Below, in pieces: positions 1 to 7,709 of a DNA stretch of 34,782 nt. The stretch comes from an uncultured Collinsella sp. (GTDB lineage: Bacteria > Actinomycetota > Coriobacteriia > Coriobacteriales > Coriobacteriaceae), in contig CAAENB010000157.1 in the NCBI GenBank assembly GCA_900757235.1, forward strand, positions 1 to 34,782. Direction: 5' to 3'. Under the pieces are notes generated by a model. That model searched no databases, was not told where the DNA came from, and was given only the letters and a program-made list of their open reading frames with translations. The position numbers were made by a program, and so were the translations under genes. Every line of letters begins with the position of its first letter. The stretch's first letter is position 1.

Positions 1-208
1 ACGGGGCATGCGCCACCAGCGGTCCAAAGTCGTTTTGCGCCATAAGCTCGCGCAGAGCCGCCACGTCATCCATGTCAAGTTCTTTTGCCTTGCCACCGCG
101 CGGGTTGCGCGTAAAGAACGCAAAGGTATTGGCGCCAATGGACAGCGCCGTCTCCCCCATTGCCCGATAGCCCTTCGTCGTCGAAAGATGACACCCGATC
201 GTCAGCAT
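1..208 (-). CDS. nfo: Endonuclease IV (AP endonuclease), N-terminal fragment
   Basis: Only the first 69 codons are in the window; the gene runs off the left edge. The protein begins MLTIGCHLSTTKGYRAMGET and continues with SIGANTFAFFTRNPRGG, the typical opening strand and helix of the endonuclease IV TIM barrel (known family: zinc-dependent incision 5' of abasic sites in base excision repair). The conserved His in GCHLS and the FTRNPRG segment are visible; the other metal ligands lie outside. The ATG is preceded by GAGGGAG at good spacing, which fixes the start. A 67-nt hairpin element (228-294) sits just upstream in what would be the promoter or leader. The family call is good although most of the protein is missing. 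Confidence 0.85.
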   Translation of the reverse strand, partial: MLTIGCHLSTTKGYRAMGETALSIGANTFAFFTRNPRGGKAKELDMDDVAALRELMAQNDFGPLVAHAP

Positions 209-227
209 CTCCAACTCCCTCTTCATC

Positions 228-294
228 AGTTGCGGTGAAATACGGTCTATTGGTGCCCTATTTTGGCGCAAACAGACCATATTCCACCGCAAGT
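228..294 (-). repeat. 67-nt inverted-repeat element, copy 1
   Basis: The left arm starts AGTTGCGGTGAAATA and the right arm ends ATTCCACCGCAAGT; together they can form a hairpin of about 24 bp with a few mismatches. A third related half-site (258-273) lies inside the loop. On the minus strand the element ends about 20 bases before the nfo start codon and is preceded by a conserved TTTTATAACTT that could be a -10 box. The second copy (1395-1461) has exactly the same length. Hairpin leader RNA, protein operator and small mobile palindrome are all possible. Confidence 0.7.
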
Positions 295-361
295 TATAAA
301 AGAGGCATCAGGGGCAAAGGCCTCCAAGGCATTCCAGGCGTTGGCGCCATGCCCCCACGCC

Positions 362-1381
362 CTAAAGTTTCAAGCGAATCGCATCGATGATGTGCGCACA
401 GCGCTGTGTAGCGGCTAGGGACATGATGGGGCTTTCGAGTTTCCCCGCCTGAATGAGCTGTGTCGCATGCGATGCCTCACCGTAAAAATCATCGACCTCA
501 AATGGTGCATCGATTTCGAGTGCTCGACCGTCGGAGTACTTCACATGGGCGAGCTCGGGGCGATGAAGACGCTCGATTTCCAACGAGCCCCGCTCACAGG
601 CAATCGTTAAGCGGCTTTCATATGCTGCTTTGCCGTCGCACACCATATGAATGGGTATACCGCCGACGCTCATATGGATCTCGTCGGCCCAATCGACACG
701 GCCGCCTGATACGTCACGCCAGCGAACTTCACGGGACGAAACCTCGCACGCGCCCGCGAGCAAATCCTCAAACCAACCGACCGCATAACAGCCCATGTCA
801 TATAGACAGCCGCCCTGCAGCGGATCAAGCAGATAGCCCGAAGGAGACTCGCCGTAATCGAGCTTTTGCACGCTTTCAATCGAGACAATACGGCCAAGCT
901 CACCCGACGCAAGCAAGTCTTTCACGCGAGTGCGCATCGGGCAAAACCGATTCTTCATCGCCTCCATAAACAGCACGCCGCGCTCGCGAGAGGTGGAGGC
1001 GATCGAGAGAGCCTCTTCCTCACTCAAAACGGCCGGCTTTTCGCACAGCACGGCCTTTCCGGCGCACAGCGCGCGACAGGCCCAACGCGTATGCATGCCA
1101 TGCGGAAGAGCCAAGTAGATTGCGTCGACATCGGGGTCGGCAATCAGCGCGTCATAAGCCGCATCGCCGCTATCGTCGGCCGAGGCATGGCCATGCGCAG
1201 CATCGATCGAAAACGCTCGGCAAAATTCCTCGACATGTGCAGGAGTGCGACCGGCCGCAGCCACCAGCCGTGCCCCGTCGACCTTCTTGAGCGACGATGC
1301 AAATCGATGAGAAATGTACCCAGCGCCCAAAATGCCCCAACGAACCTCACGCAAATCATCACATGAATCCCGATGGCCCAC
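362..1381 (-). CDS. Gfo/Idh/MocA family NAD(P)-dependent oxidoreductase
   Basis: The 339-residue protein has an N-terminal Rossmann fold with GILGAG at about residues 16-21, and the family's EKP motif (KAVLCEKPAVL, about residue 114), where the lysine takes part in catalysis. The C-terminal half, with LYDMGCYAVGW, matches the family's dimerisation and substrate domain. The family oxidises or reduces sugars, inositols and related polyols; the substrate cannot be read here. The open frame extends upstream through the palindromic element at 1395-1461, but the GTG start chosen has AAGGGGG six bases before it and follows the hairpin, so the upstream part is probably not translated. It stands alone between nfo and the aldo/keto reductase, on the same strand. 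A second, distant member of the family is at 9362-10468. Confidence 0.85.
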   Translation of the reverse strand: MGHRDSCDDLREVRWGILGAGYISHRFASSLKKVDGARLVAAAGRTPAHVEEFCRAFSIDAAHGHASADDSGDAAYDALIADPDVDAIYLALPHGMHTRWACRALCAGKAVLCEKPAVLSEEEALSIASTSRERGVLFMEAMKNRFCPMRTRVKDLLASGELGRIVSIESVQKLDYGESPSGYLLDPLQGGCLYDMGCYAVGWFEDLLAGACEVSSREVRWRDVSGGRVDWADEIHMSVGGIPIHMVCDGKAAYESRLTIACERGSLEIERLHRPELAHVKYSDGRALEIDAPFEVDDFYGEASHATQLIQAGKLESPIMSLAATQRCAHIIDAIRLKL

Positions 1382-1394
1382 GACAGCCCCCTTC

Positions 1395-1461
1395 AGTTGC
1401 GGTGGAATAGTTCCTGTTTGGCCCCTATTCTGCCGCAAGCAGGAACTATTCCACCGCAAGT
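1395..1461 (-). repeat. 67-nt inverted-repeat element, copy 2
   Basis: Same length and layout as 228-294. Its arms pair over about 25 bp with two mismatches (outer AGTTGCGGTGGAATAG, and CTATTCCACCGCAAGT at 1446-1461). The inner stem segment differs from copy 1 on both arms at once (TTCCT/AGGAA here, GGTCT/AGACC there), so pairing has been kept while sequence changed. The internal half-site CTATTCTGCCGCAAGC (1425-1440) lies 21 bases, two helical turns, from the outer one. On the minus strand the element ends just before the ribosome binding site of the Gfo/Idh/MocA gene. Confidence 0.72.
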
Positions 1462-1471
1462 TATAAAAGGG

Positions 1472-2662
1472 TCATGAGGAGCGCGTTATGCGGAAGGCTT
1501 TAAGCGCGGCCGTTACGGGGCCCGGCTGGAAGCGTCGGCGCACGTCATCGAGACGCTCGGGGATATCGATATGCTGCGGGCAGTGGCGCGCGCATTTGCC
1601 GCACTTGACGCAATTGCTCACCAGCTTGGCCTCGCTTGTGCGCACCGCGCTCGCCGTAAAGTACTGCGATAGACCCGTAAACCAGCTGTGCGCATAGCTC
1701 GCGTTGTAGGCGGCAAAGCAGCCGGGAATGTTGATACCCTTGGGACACGGCATGCAGTAGCCGCATCCCGTGCAGGGCACACGGTTCGATTTTTCAAACT
1801 CCGTCAGCACGCGCGCGATGGCATCGAGCTGAGTAGCTGTCATCGAATCCGGCAGGGCCCGATCGGCCAACACTGCGTTCTCATCCACCTGCACGGTATC
1901 GGTCATACCCGAAAGCAGCATCGTCACCTGAGAATGATTCCACACCCACGAAAGACCCCAGGCGGCAGGAGTGCGCAAGTGCGGGTCACGGGCACTATCG
2001 AGCACGGCGCGGGCCCGCGGCGGCAGCTTGCCCGCTAAACGCCCGCCCAGCAGCGGCTCCATCACAAACACCGCGAGGCCTCGCTCGGCGGCGGCCATGA
2101 GCCCCGCCGTTCCCGCTTGGTAATGCTCGCCGGCATAGTTGTACTGGATCTGGCAAAAATCCCAGTCATATGCGTCAAGCATCGTAAGGAAGTCCGCCGC
2201 GCTGCCGTGGTACGAAAAACCAATCTGGCGAATGCGCCCCGCCGCCTTTTGATGCGCGATCCAGTCCTCGATGCCCAACGCCACCACACGTTCCCACTGG
2301 GCGGGCGAGGTAATGTTGTGCATGAGGTAATAGTCGATACGGTCGGTCCGCAGGCGACGCAGCTGCTCGTCGAAGAACCGATCGAAATCCTCCGCGCATT
2401 TGCACGAAGCATGCGGCAGCTTGGTTGCGAGCAAAACCTGGTCGCGCAAGCCCAGGCGCTCAAGCGACGCACCTACACAAGCCTCGTTGCCGGGATAGAG
2501 ATAGGCCGTGTCCAGGTAGTTAATCCCCTGCTCCACCGCACGGGAGATGATGGCGTCGGCTGTCTTCGCATCCGGGCGTCCCGGCGCACCGGGAAACCTC
2601 ATGCAGCCCAGCCCCAACGCCGAGATACGGTTGCCGCTTTTGGGGTCAACGCGATATTGCAC
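1472..2662 (-). CDS. Aldo/keto reductase with C-terminal 4Fe-4S ferredoxin-like domain
   Basis: This 396-residue protein has an aldo/keto reductase barrel (about 1-280) with the catalytic tetrad visible: Asp51 and Tyr54 or Tyr56 in NYLDTAYLYPGNE, Lys81 in ATKLP and His115 in YLMHN. A C-terminal domain carries two cysteine clusters, CTGCGYCMPCP (297-306) and CVKCGKCARHCP (351-361), which should hold iron-sulfur clusters. This is the common anaerobe version of the family, thought to couple NAD(P)H or ferredoxin electrons to reduction of an unidentified carbonyl. It starts at a GTG right after GGGGAGGGGCC. The oxygen-sensitive clusters fit an anaerobic host. It points away from the cyclase gene at 2825, so 2663-2824 should hold two divergent promoters, though no strong boxes were seen there. 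Confidence 0.9.
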   Translation of the reverse strand: MQYRVDPKSGNRISALGLGCMRFPGAPGRPDAKTADAIISRAVEQGINYLDTAYLYPGNEACVGASLERLGLRDQVLLATKLPHASCKCAEDFDRFFDEQLRRLRTDRIDYYLMHNITSPAQWERVVALGIEDWIAHQKAAGRIRQIGFSYHGSAADFLTMLDAYDWDFCQIQYNYAGEHYQAGTAGLMAAAERGLAVFVMEPLLGGRLAGKLPPRARAVLDSARDPHLRTPAAWGLSWVWNHSQVTMLLSGMTDTVQVDENAVLADRALPDSMTATQLDAIARVLTEFEKSNRVPCTGCGYCMPCPKGINIPGCFAAYNASYAHSWFTGLSQYFTASAVRTSEAKLVSNCVKCGKCARHCPQHIDIPERLDDVRRRFQPGPVTAALKAFRITRSS

Positions 2663-2824
2663 GGCCCCTCCCCTCCCATCGAAGCCCTGACAAGGCGAAA
2701 CAAACCCGTCACGTCATCGAAACACATCGGAATCGCAATTGAGAACGTATCGTAACGCAGCAGAAATCAGGCCGTCACGGCACCGCTTTAACATCAGCAA
2801 AAAGCCCGATGAAAGGAGCCGACC

Positions 2825-3595
2825 ATGCCCGCGCTCGACCTTTGGAACCTTGCTTCCCAGCTCAAAAGCACCGATTATCGCTGGGTCGACCTCACCCATA
2901 CGCTCTCGTGCGACACCCCGCACTGGTTTGGCTTTAAGCCATTTGAGTCCACCAAGCTCTTCGACTACCTGCCCGGTACGCCCGAGGACATGCTCGCGCC
3001 CATGCGTTGCTTCCAATATTCGGTCGCCTCGCAATACGGCACCCACGTCGATGCGCCGCGCCACTTCCATGTTGACGGCCGTTCCCTTGGCGAGATCGAA
3101 CCCATCGAGTTTATGCATCCGCTCTGTGTGATCGACAAGCACGAGGAGTGCGCCGCAAACCCCGACTTTATCCTAACCGTCGATGACCTCAAAACTTGGG
3201 AGGACGAGCACGGTCGCATTCCCGAGGACGCTTTCGTCGCCTTCCGCTCCGACTGGTCCAAGCTCACCGACCTCGAAAACAAGGACGAGGACGGCCAGCC
3301 CCACTACCCCGGCTGGGATCTCGATGCCATTAAATGGCTTGTAGAAGAGCGCAATATCGGCGCCATCGGCCACGAGCCGGCAGACACCGACCCGGCGAGC
3401 GTGACCACGCGCGAGGACGCCTACCCCTACCCCGGCGAGCAATACATCCTCTCGGTCGACCGCTATCAGATCGAAGTCATGGACCATCTGGACGAGCTTC
3501 CCGCCACGGGTGCCGTCATCTTCTGCACCTTCCCCAAGGTCCGCGATGGCGTCGGATACCCCGCCCGCGTTTTTGCCATCTGCCCCACGGCATAA
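2825..3595 (+). CDS. Cyclase family protein (kynurenine-formamidase-like metal hydrolase)
   Basis: The 256-residue protein carries the signature YGTHVDAPRHFH (His74, Asp76, His80, His82) of the cyclase/formamidase family (PF04199), which binds zinc or manganese and hydrolyses amides or cyclic substrates such as N-formylkynurenine. A second conserved acidic and His stretch, IGHEPADTD (about 181-188), completes the expected site. No tryptophan catabolic genes are near, so kynurenine as the substrate is not supported. The ATG follows GAAAGGAGCC at good spacing. An intrinsic terminator lies at 3668-3694, before the next gene. Confidence 0.82.
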   Translation: MPALDLWNLASQLKSTDYRWVDLTHTLSCDTPHWFGFKPFESTKLFDYLPGTPEDMLAPMRCFQYSVASQYGTHVDAPRHFHVDGRSLGEIEPIEFMHPLCVIDKHEECAANPDFILTVDDLKTWEDEHGRIPEDAFVAFRSDWSKLTDLENKDEDGQPHYPGWDLDAIKWLVEERNIGAIGHEPADTDPASVTTREDAYPYPGEQYILSVDRYQIEVMDHLDELPATGAVIFCTFPKVRDGVGYPARVFAICPTA

Positions 3596-3667
3596 GTTCC
3601 CATGCGTTTGTTCTTCTAAATTCAGCCTCCGGTGCACGCTACACGCCCCAGCGGCATACAATCCATC

Positions 3668-3694
3668 AGGCGCCCCGCACGCGGGCGCCTTTTT
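3668..3694 (+). terminator. Intrinsic terminator after the cyclase gene
   Basis: A perfect 8-bp GC stem, AGGCGCCC and GGGCGCCT, encloses a 7-base loop and runs into TTTTT. The ribosome binding site of the next gene (GTGAGGAG) begins directly after it. Confidence 0.85.
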
Positions 3695-3711
3695 GTGAGG
3701 AGATGATTCAC

Positions 3712-4626
3712 ATGCAGATCAACAAGGTCGCCTTTATCGGCAAGGGCGGCGTCGGCCTGCTCTACGGCAGCATGATTGCCAAGGCCCTCGGCAATGACGC
3801 CGTCGAATACGTTATGGATGACGCCCGTTTTGAGCGTCACGCGGGCGATGCGCTCACCGTCAACGGAAGGCCTTGCGATCTCACGTCCGTCCGCGCCAGC
3901 GAGGCAGCGCCCGCCGATCTGGTCATCCTGACGGTCAAGACCACCGGTCTCGACCAAGCACTCAAGACTATGGAGCGTGTCGTGGGACCCAACACGCTCA
4001 TCGCCTCGCTGTGCAACGGCATTACGAGCGAGCAAAAGATTGCCGAACGCTTTGGCTGGGAGCATACCGTCCTGGGTATCTGCCAGGGCATGGACGCCGT
4101 ATTCCTCGACGGCGCGCTCACCTTTACCAATGCGGGCGAAATCCGCTTTGGTGCAGCCGCCGGCACCGACCCCGCGACCGTCGCCGCTATCGACGAGCTC
4201 TATACGCGCTGCGGCATCGCCCATGCCGTCGAGGACGACATCGCTCACCGCATGTGGGCCAAACTCATGCTCAACGACGGCATCAACCAGACCTGCATGG
4301 CCTACGGCGGGACCTACGGAAGCGCCACGGAGCCGGGCTCCGAGCAGCGTCGCTGCTTTGTTTCCGCCATGCGCGAAACGCTTGCGGTCGCCAACGCCGA
4401 GGGCGTTGAGCTGACCGAGGCAGACCTGACGCAAATGGTGCACCTCATCGAGGGAATCGACCCCGCCGGTATGCCCTCGATGGCTCAAGACCGCATCGCA
4501 AGGCGCAAAACCGAGGTTGATGAGTTCGCGGGCACCATCTGCCGCCTCGCAGCCAAACACGATATCCAGGCACCGCAAAACGAGTGGCTCTATCGGCGCA
4601 TCCGCGATATCGAGAAAAACTGGTAG
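3712..4626 (+). CDS. 2-dehydropantoate 2-reductase family protein (ApbA/PanE-like)
   Basis: This 304-residue protein has an N-terminal Rossmann motif, VAFIGKGGVGLLYG (about residues 6-19), and the family's central helix WAKLMLNDGINQTCMA, whose lysine and asparagines correspond to the catalytic and binding residues of ketopantoate reductase. In pantothenate synthesis the enzyme reduces 2-dehydropantoate with NADPH to pantoate. Many paralogues act on other 2-keto acids and no other pantothenate gene is nearby, so the substrate is left open. The longer open frame that begins upstream runs through the terminator at 3668-3694 and is not coding. The ATG has GAGGAG about 9 bases upstream. A terminator follows at 4664-4694. 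Confidence 0.82.
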   Translation: MQINKVAFIGKGGVGLLYGSMIAKALGNDAVEYVMDDARFERHAGDALTVNGRPCDLTSVRASEAAPADLVILTVKTTGLDQALKTMERVVGPNTLIASLCNGITSEQKIAERFGWEHTVLGICQGMDAVFLDGALTFTNAGEIRFGAAAGTDPATVAAIDELYTRCGIAHAVEDDIAHRMWAKLMLNDGINQTCMAYGGTYGSATEPGSEQRRCFVSAMRETLAVANAEGVELTEADLTQMVHLIEGIDPAGMPSMAQDRIARRKTEVDEFAGTICRLAAKHDIQAPQNEWLYRRIRDIEKNW

Positions 4627-4663
4627 CGCCAACTCGCCGCATTCAACAGCCTTAACAGCAAAA

Positions 4664-4694
4664 CCGCCGCAAGGGAACCTTTCCCCTGCGGCGG
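4664..4694. terminator. Bidirectional intrinsic terminator between convergent genes
   Basis: CCGCCGCA-AGGG pairs with CCCC-TGCGGCGG around a 7-base loop. Read on the minus strand the stem is followed by TTTTG; on the plus strand it is followed by a weaker CCTTCATCTT. It sits between the ketopantoate-reductase-like gene (plus) and the small membrane protein gene (minus), so it can serve both. Confidence 0.8.
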
Positions 4695-4735
4695 CCTTCA
4701 TCTTCGTCTACGATCGGCGGCCGATCTCACAACAG

Positions 4736-4942
4736 TTAGCGTTGCGACCCCGGCACCTCGTCCTCATCGTCGCGACAAAGGACAACACCGGCGCTTCCCA
4801 GCAGCGTGGCCGCGATCAGCGCGCCGACCACGATAGGAGCAGCCCCGCATGTCCCCTGAATGCCCGCGACGAGCGCGGCCGTGGGACCAAGGCAGCCAAG
4901 CATCAACGCGACGGCGGCAACGGCAATATCTCGAGCATTCAC
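4736..4942 (-). CDS. Small two-helix membrane protein of unknown function
   Basis: A 68-residue protein with two hydrophobic segments (about residues 6-27, AVAAVALMLGCLGPTAALVAG, and 35-56, APIVVGALIAATLLGSAGVVL), separated by a short polar turn with a cysteine, and an acidic tail CRDDEDEVPGSQR. The ATG is preceded by GGAGGAAG about ten bases away, which supports real translation. It is not a family I can name. It is followed by a terminator (4664-4694). The 186 bases between it and the next gene upstream (5129) show no other frame worth calling, only an imperfect inverted repeat (CGGACG/CGTCCG) around 5059-5104. Confidence 0.6.
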   Translation of the reverse strand: MNARDIAVAAVALMLGCLGPTAALVAGIQGTCGAAPIVVGALIAATLLGSAGVVLCRDDEDEVPGSQR

Positions 4943-5128
4943 AAGACCACTTCCTCCAAGAGAAAGACCTTATTTCTCAAGAACCAGTGTGCCCCGCATC
5001 CATACGCCCAGCGTACCGCCACGGTAAGGGCTCTGTTAACTCAAACGCATACATAGAACGGACGTCCTTACGTTGCCCTAAAGCTCGGTAAAGACGCCCG
5101 TCCGCCAAATATCCGTGATGCAGAAAAA

Positions 5129-5902
5129 TTACCAACCGGTGTAGTAGTCGGTGGTTCCGGCAGCGCAGCCGGAGTCATAGACCTTGCAATCACCCTTGGA
5201 GCCCGTAAAGGTCGAGCCCTGGGCCATATCGCCCGCGGCAACAACGTAATAGCCGTCGGAATCGCGCCAGAAGCCCTCAGAATCCTGAGTCCATTCGCCC
5301 GTGCGATAGTGATAAAGCACATTGCTGCTGTAATAGGTCTCGCGGCGCCCGTTGTAGTTATTGACACCCGCAGAGCGCGTCAGGCCCGATCCGTTCGCGT
5401 AGGACGCGGCAGACGCGTAGGACGGAGTGTAACCGGCGTTGTAGTACGAAGCCTGGGCGGCGGCAGCCTCCGCCTCGGCGGCGGCCGCCTCGAGCGCTTC
5501 GCGCTTGGCATCCTCAAGCGCAGTGCGCAACTCATCGAGCTCGGTCGACTTGGCGTCGACTTCTCCCATCGTCAACAGGCTACCCGCACCGTCGATGCAA
5601 CCCTGCAACACAGCGCGCTCGTCATCGGTAGCATAGTCGCCATACATATTCATAATGATTTGAGCGCGCATCTCCAGGGAATCGCGCTTGGCCCCCATCG
5701 AGGCGTTCCACTCCTGCATGGAACCATAACCATCGCCGCGATAGTCAACGGGCTGTACCAGCGTCGTCTCGGACGGCGTAGATCCAACCGTATCGGACAG
5801 TGTTGCGGCGTGGGCATCAGTTGCACCGGCGCCCGCCAAAAGTGCCACGGTCAGAGCGGCGGAAAGGGCGGCGGCTTTCGGTTTTCGTGAATCGATCCTC
5901 AT
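5129..5902 (-). CDS. Secreted protein with coiled-coil and C-terminal 3D-like domain
   Basis: A 257-residue protein with a clear signal peptide (basic MRIDSRKPK, hydrophobic ALSAALTVALLAGAGA, cleavage likely after DAHA, about residue 32). The middle contains an Ala/Glu-rich helix likely to be a coiled coil (TALEDAKREALEAAAAEAEA), then a Tyr/Ser/Asn-rich linker. The last 50 residues (SDGYYVVAAGDMAQGSTF, then VYDSGCAAGTTDYYTGW) resemble the small double-psi barrel tail of cell-wall-associated 3D-domain proteins, with the Asp-x-Gly and Gly-x-x-Asp pattern. This is a resemblance, not a firm family match. The ATG at 5902 has GGAGGT at ideal spacing; a longer upstream frame has no signal peptide at its start. 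It is probably cell-wall associated or exported. Confidence 0.78.
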   Translation of the reverse strand: MRIDSRKPKAAALSAALTVALLAGAGATDAHAATLSDTVGSTPSETTLVQPVDYRGDGYGSMQEWNASMGAKRDSLEMRAQIIMNMYGDYATDDERAVLQGCIDGAGSLLTMGEVDAKSTELDELRTALEDAKREALEAAAAEAEAAAAQASYYNAGYTPSYASAASYANGSGLTRSAGVNNYNGRRETYYSSNVLYHYRTGEWTQDSEGFWRDSDGYYVVAAGDMAQGSTFTGSKGDCKVYDSGCAAGTTDYYTGW

Positions 5903-5995
5903 GTAGCTGGAAACCTCCGTAGTGCGTTTTTGCTGCGTTTGAGCTGCGTGTGATTCGATTGCGCTGCATAGTACCCCGAGCAAATCGCGACCTGC

Positions 5996-6033
5996 AGTTT
6001 TACTCAAAAGGCGCACGTCAATTGCGTAAAACT
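5996..6033. promoter_or_regulatory. Inverted repeat AGTTTTAC-N22-GTAAAACT upstream of the secreted protein gene
   Basis: Perfect 8-base arms flank a TTGACG on the minus strand, about 95-130 bases before the secreted protein's start codon. It could be an operator. No convincing -10 box at the right distance was found, so the promoter itself is not assigned. Confidence 0.35.
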
Positions 6034-6112
6034 CACATCCTCTCAACAGGAGTTTTCCACAACTCGAATGCATAAAGCGTGTCAAAAACCCTGTTTTTGC
6101 ACCCGTTCTATG

Positions 6113-6154
6113 CAAAAAAGGCGCCTGTGCAACCATTGTTCGCACAGGCGCCTT
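6113..6154 (-). terminator. Intrinsic terminator of metY
   Basis: On the minus strand, AAGGCGCCTGTGC and GCACAGGCGCCTT form a perfect 13-bp stem with an 11-base loop, followed by TTTTTTGC. It lies about 60 bases after the metY stop codon. Confidence 0.92.
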
Positions 6155-6214
6155 GAGCAGGCATTTTATGCAGTTATACCTATCGGGTCGCAAGGGGTCC
6201 TTACACAAGTCGCC

Positions 6215-7525
6215 TTACTCGTCCAGCGCGGCGAAGGCCTGCTTCAGATCCCAAATGATATCCTCGGCGTTCTCGGTACCGATGGAAAGACGGATCGTGG
6301 AGGGCGTGATGTTCTGCTCGGCGAGCTCCTCGGCAGAGAGCTGGGAGTGCGTGGTGGTAGCCGGGTGCACGACGAGCGACTTGACGTCAGCCACGTTGGC
6401 AAGCAGCGAGAACACCTGCAGATGATCGATGAACTTCCAAGCCGCCTCCTGGCCACCCTTAATCTCAAAGGTAAAGATCGAGGCACCGCCGTTGGGGAAG
6501 TACTTCTGATAGAGCTCGTGATCGGGGTGCTCAGGCAGGCTCGGGTGGTTCACCTTGGCAACATGGCTGTCACCGGTCAGGAACTCAACGACCTTCTTGG
6601 TGTTCTCGACATGACGGTCAACGCGCAGCGACAGAGTCTCGGTGCCCTGGAGCAGGACCCAGGCGTTGAACGGGCTGATGCAGGCGCCCTCGTCACGCAG
6701 CAAGATAGCGCGGACATAGGTTGCGAAGGCGGCGGGACCGGCAGCCTCGGCAAACGAAACACCGTGGTAGGAGGGGTTGGGCTCAGCGATCTGGGCGTAC
6801 TTTCCGCTCGCCTTCCAATCGAAGTTACCGCCGTCGACGATCACACCGCCCAGCGAAGTGCCGTGACCGCCGATGAACTTGGTTGCGGAGTGGACGACGA
6901 TGTTGGCACCATGCTCCAGCGGACGGAACAGATACGGGGTGCCGAAGGTGTTGTCGACGACAACCGGCAGACCGTGCTTCTTGGCGATCTCGGAGATGGC
7001 ATCGATGTAGGGGATGTCGGAGTTGGGGTTGCCGAGCGTCTCGAGATAGATGACCGTGGTGTTGTCCTTGATGGCGCCCTCGACCTCGTCCAGGTTGTGG
7101 GCATCCACGAAGGTGGTCTCGACGCCAAACTGGGAGAGCGTATGCTCCAGCAGGTTGTAGGAGCCACCGTAGATGGTCTTCTGAGCCACCACGTGGTCAC
7201 CGGCCTGGGCAAGAGCCTGCAGGGTATAGGTGATGGCAGCAGCACCGGAGGCGACGGCGAGACCTGCCACGCCACCCTCGAGTGCGGCGATACGGTCCTC
7301 GAAGACGCCCTGGGTGGAGTTGGTCAGACGGCCGTAGATGTTACCAGCATCGGCAAGACCAAAGCGGTCGGCGGCGTGCTGGGAGTTGCGGAACACATAG
7401 CTCGTGGTCTGGTAGATAGGCACGGCGCGGGAGTCGGATGCGGGATCGGCGCTCTCCTGGCCAACGTGCAGCTGCAGGGTATCGAAACCAAAGGTGTGCT
7501 CGGGGTTGTTGATGAACTGGCTCAT
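6215..7525 (-). CDS. metY: O-acetylhomoserine sulfhydrylase (PLP-dependent)
   Basis: This 436-residue protein of the Cys/Met metabolism PLP family begins FGFDTLQLHVGQESADPASDSRAVPIYQTTSYVF, typical of MetY rather than of the shorter MetB/MetC. The PLP lysine is in VVHSATKFIGGHGTSLGG, and SGAAAITYTLQALAQAGDHVV is the phosphate-binding region. The enzyme makes homocysteine from O-acetylhomoserine and sulfide in the cytoplasm. AAGGAG lies six bases before the ATG. It is transcribed alone from a strong promoter (7710-7738) through a leader of about 175 bases that holds a 17-codon open frame with two cysteine codons (7588-7641), and ends at a strong terminator. The divergent LysR gene is the likely regulator. 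Confidence 0.95.
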   Translation of the reverse strand: MSQFINNPEHTFGFDTLQLHVGQESADPASDSRAVPIYQTTSYVFRNSQHAADRFGLADAGNIYGRLTNSTQGVFEDRIAALEGGVAGLAVASGAAAITYTLQALAQAGDHVVAQKTIYGGSYNLLEHTLSQFGVETTFVDAHNLDEVEGAIKDNTTVIYLETLGNPNSDIPYIDAISEIAKKHGLPVVVDNTFGTPYLFRPLEHGANIVVHSATKFIGGHGTSLGGVIVDGGNFDWKASGKYAQIAEPNPSYHGVSFAEAAGPAAFATYVRAILLRDEGACISPFNAWVLLQGTETLSLRVDRHVENTKKVVEFLTGDSHVAKVNHPSLPEHPDHELYQKYFPNGGASIFTFEIKGGQEAAWKFIDHLQVFSLLANVADVKSLVVHPATTTHSQLSAEELAEQNITPSTIRLSIGTENAEDIIWDLKQAFAALDE

Positions 7526-7587
7526 GATAATCTCCTTGATCGAACAAAAGTAAATAAATTAGAGAGAAGTAAGTCGCTGTCTCCTGA

Positions 7588-7641
7588 TCACGCCGACGGG
7601 CGCAAACAGGAGCCCGGCATTCGTCTTGGTAAGCAATTCAT
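7588..7641 (-). CDS. Possible cysteine-containing leader peptide (uORF) of metY
   Basis: A 17-codon frame, MNCLPRRMPGSCLRPSA and a TGA, lies in the metY leader. It has an excellent ribosome binding site (GAAAGGAGG, 7 bases before ATG), better than many real genes in the window, and contains cysteine at codons 3 and 12. The leader can fold in competing ways: the uORF ribosome site GGAGGCCCGCAT can pair with ATGCCGGGCTCC inside the uORF, and CTCCTG within the uORF with CAGGAG just after its stop. That layout suits translation-dependent control by charged tRNA-Cys or cysteine, as known for cysteine attenuators in mycobacteria. Function here is inference; no classic SAM riboswitch core is visible. 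Confidence 0.55.
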   Translation of the reverse strand: MNCLPRRMPGSCLRPSA

Positions 7642-7709
7642 ATGCGGGCCTCCTTTCGCATCCCGGTTCCGTGATTGGCTTAATTACCTACCGCCTTTGT
7701 GTGTTTTGA

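Noticed and set aside
1382..1459. Longer N-terminus for the Gfo/Idh/MocA protein
   Set aside because: The extra residues are a translation of the palindromic element, and the GTG after AAGGGGG gives a normal N-terminus.
3596..3711. Fusion of the cyclase-region frame with the ketopantoate-reductase-like gene
   Set aside because: The continuous frame passes through an intrinsic terminator and a good ribosome site; the ATG at 3712 is the natural start.
6050..6062. DnaA box (TTTTCCACA) as a sign of a replication origin
   Set aside because: Only one copy, with no dnaA/dnaN gene or AT-rich unwinding region near.
7526..7703. SAM riboswitch in the metY leader
   Set aside because: None of the conserved cores of SAM-I, SAM-II or SAM-IV could be found; the visible elements are a uORF and alternative hairpins.
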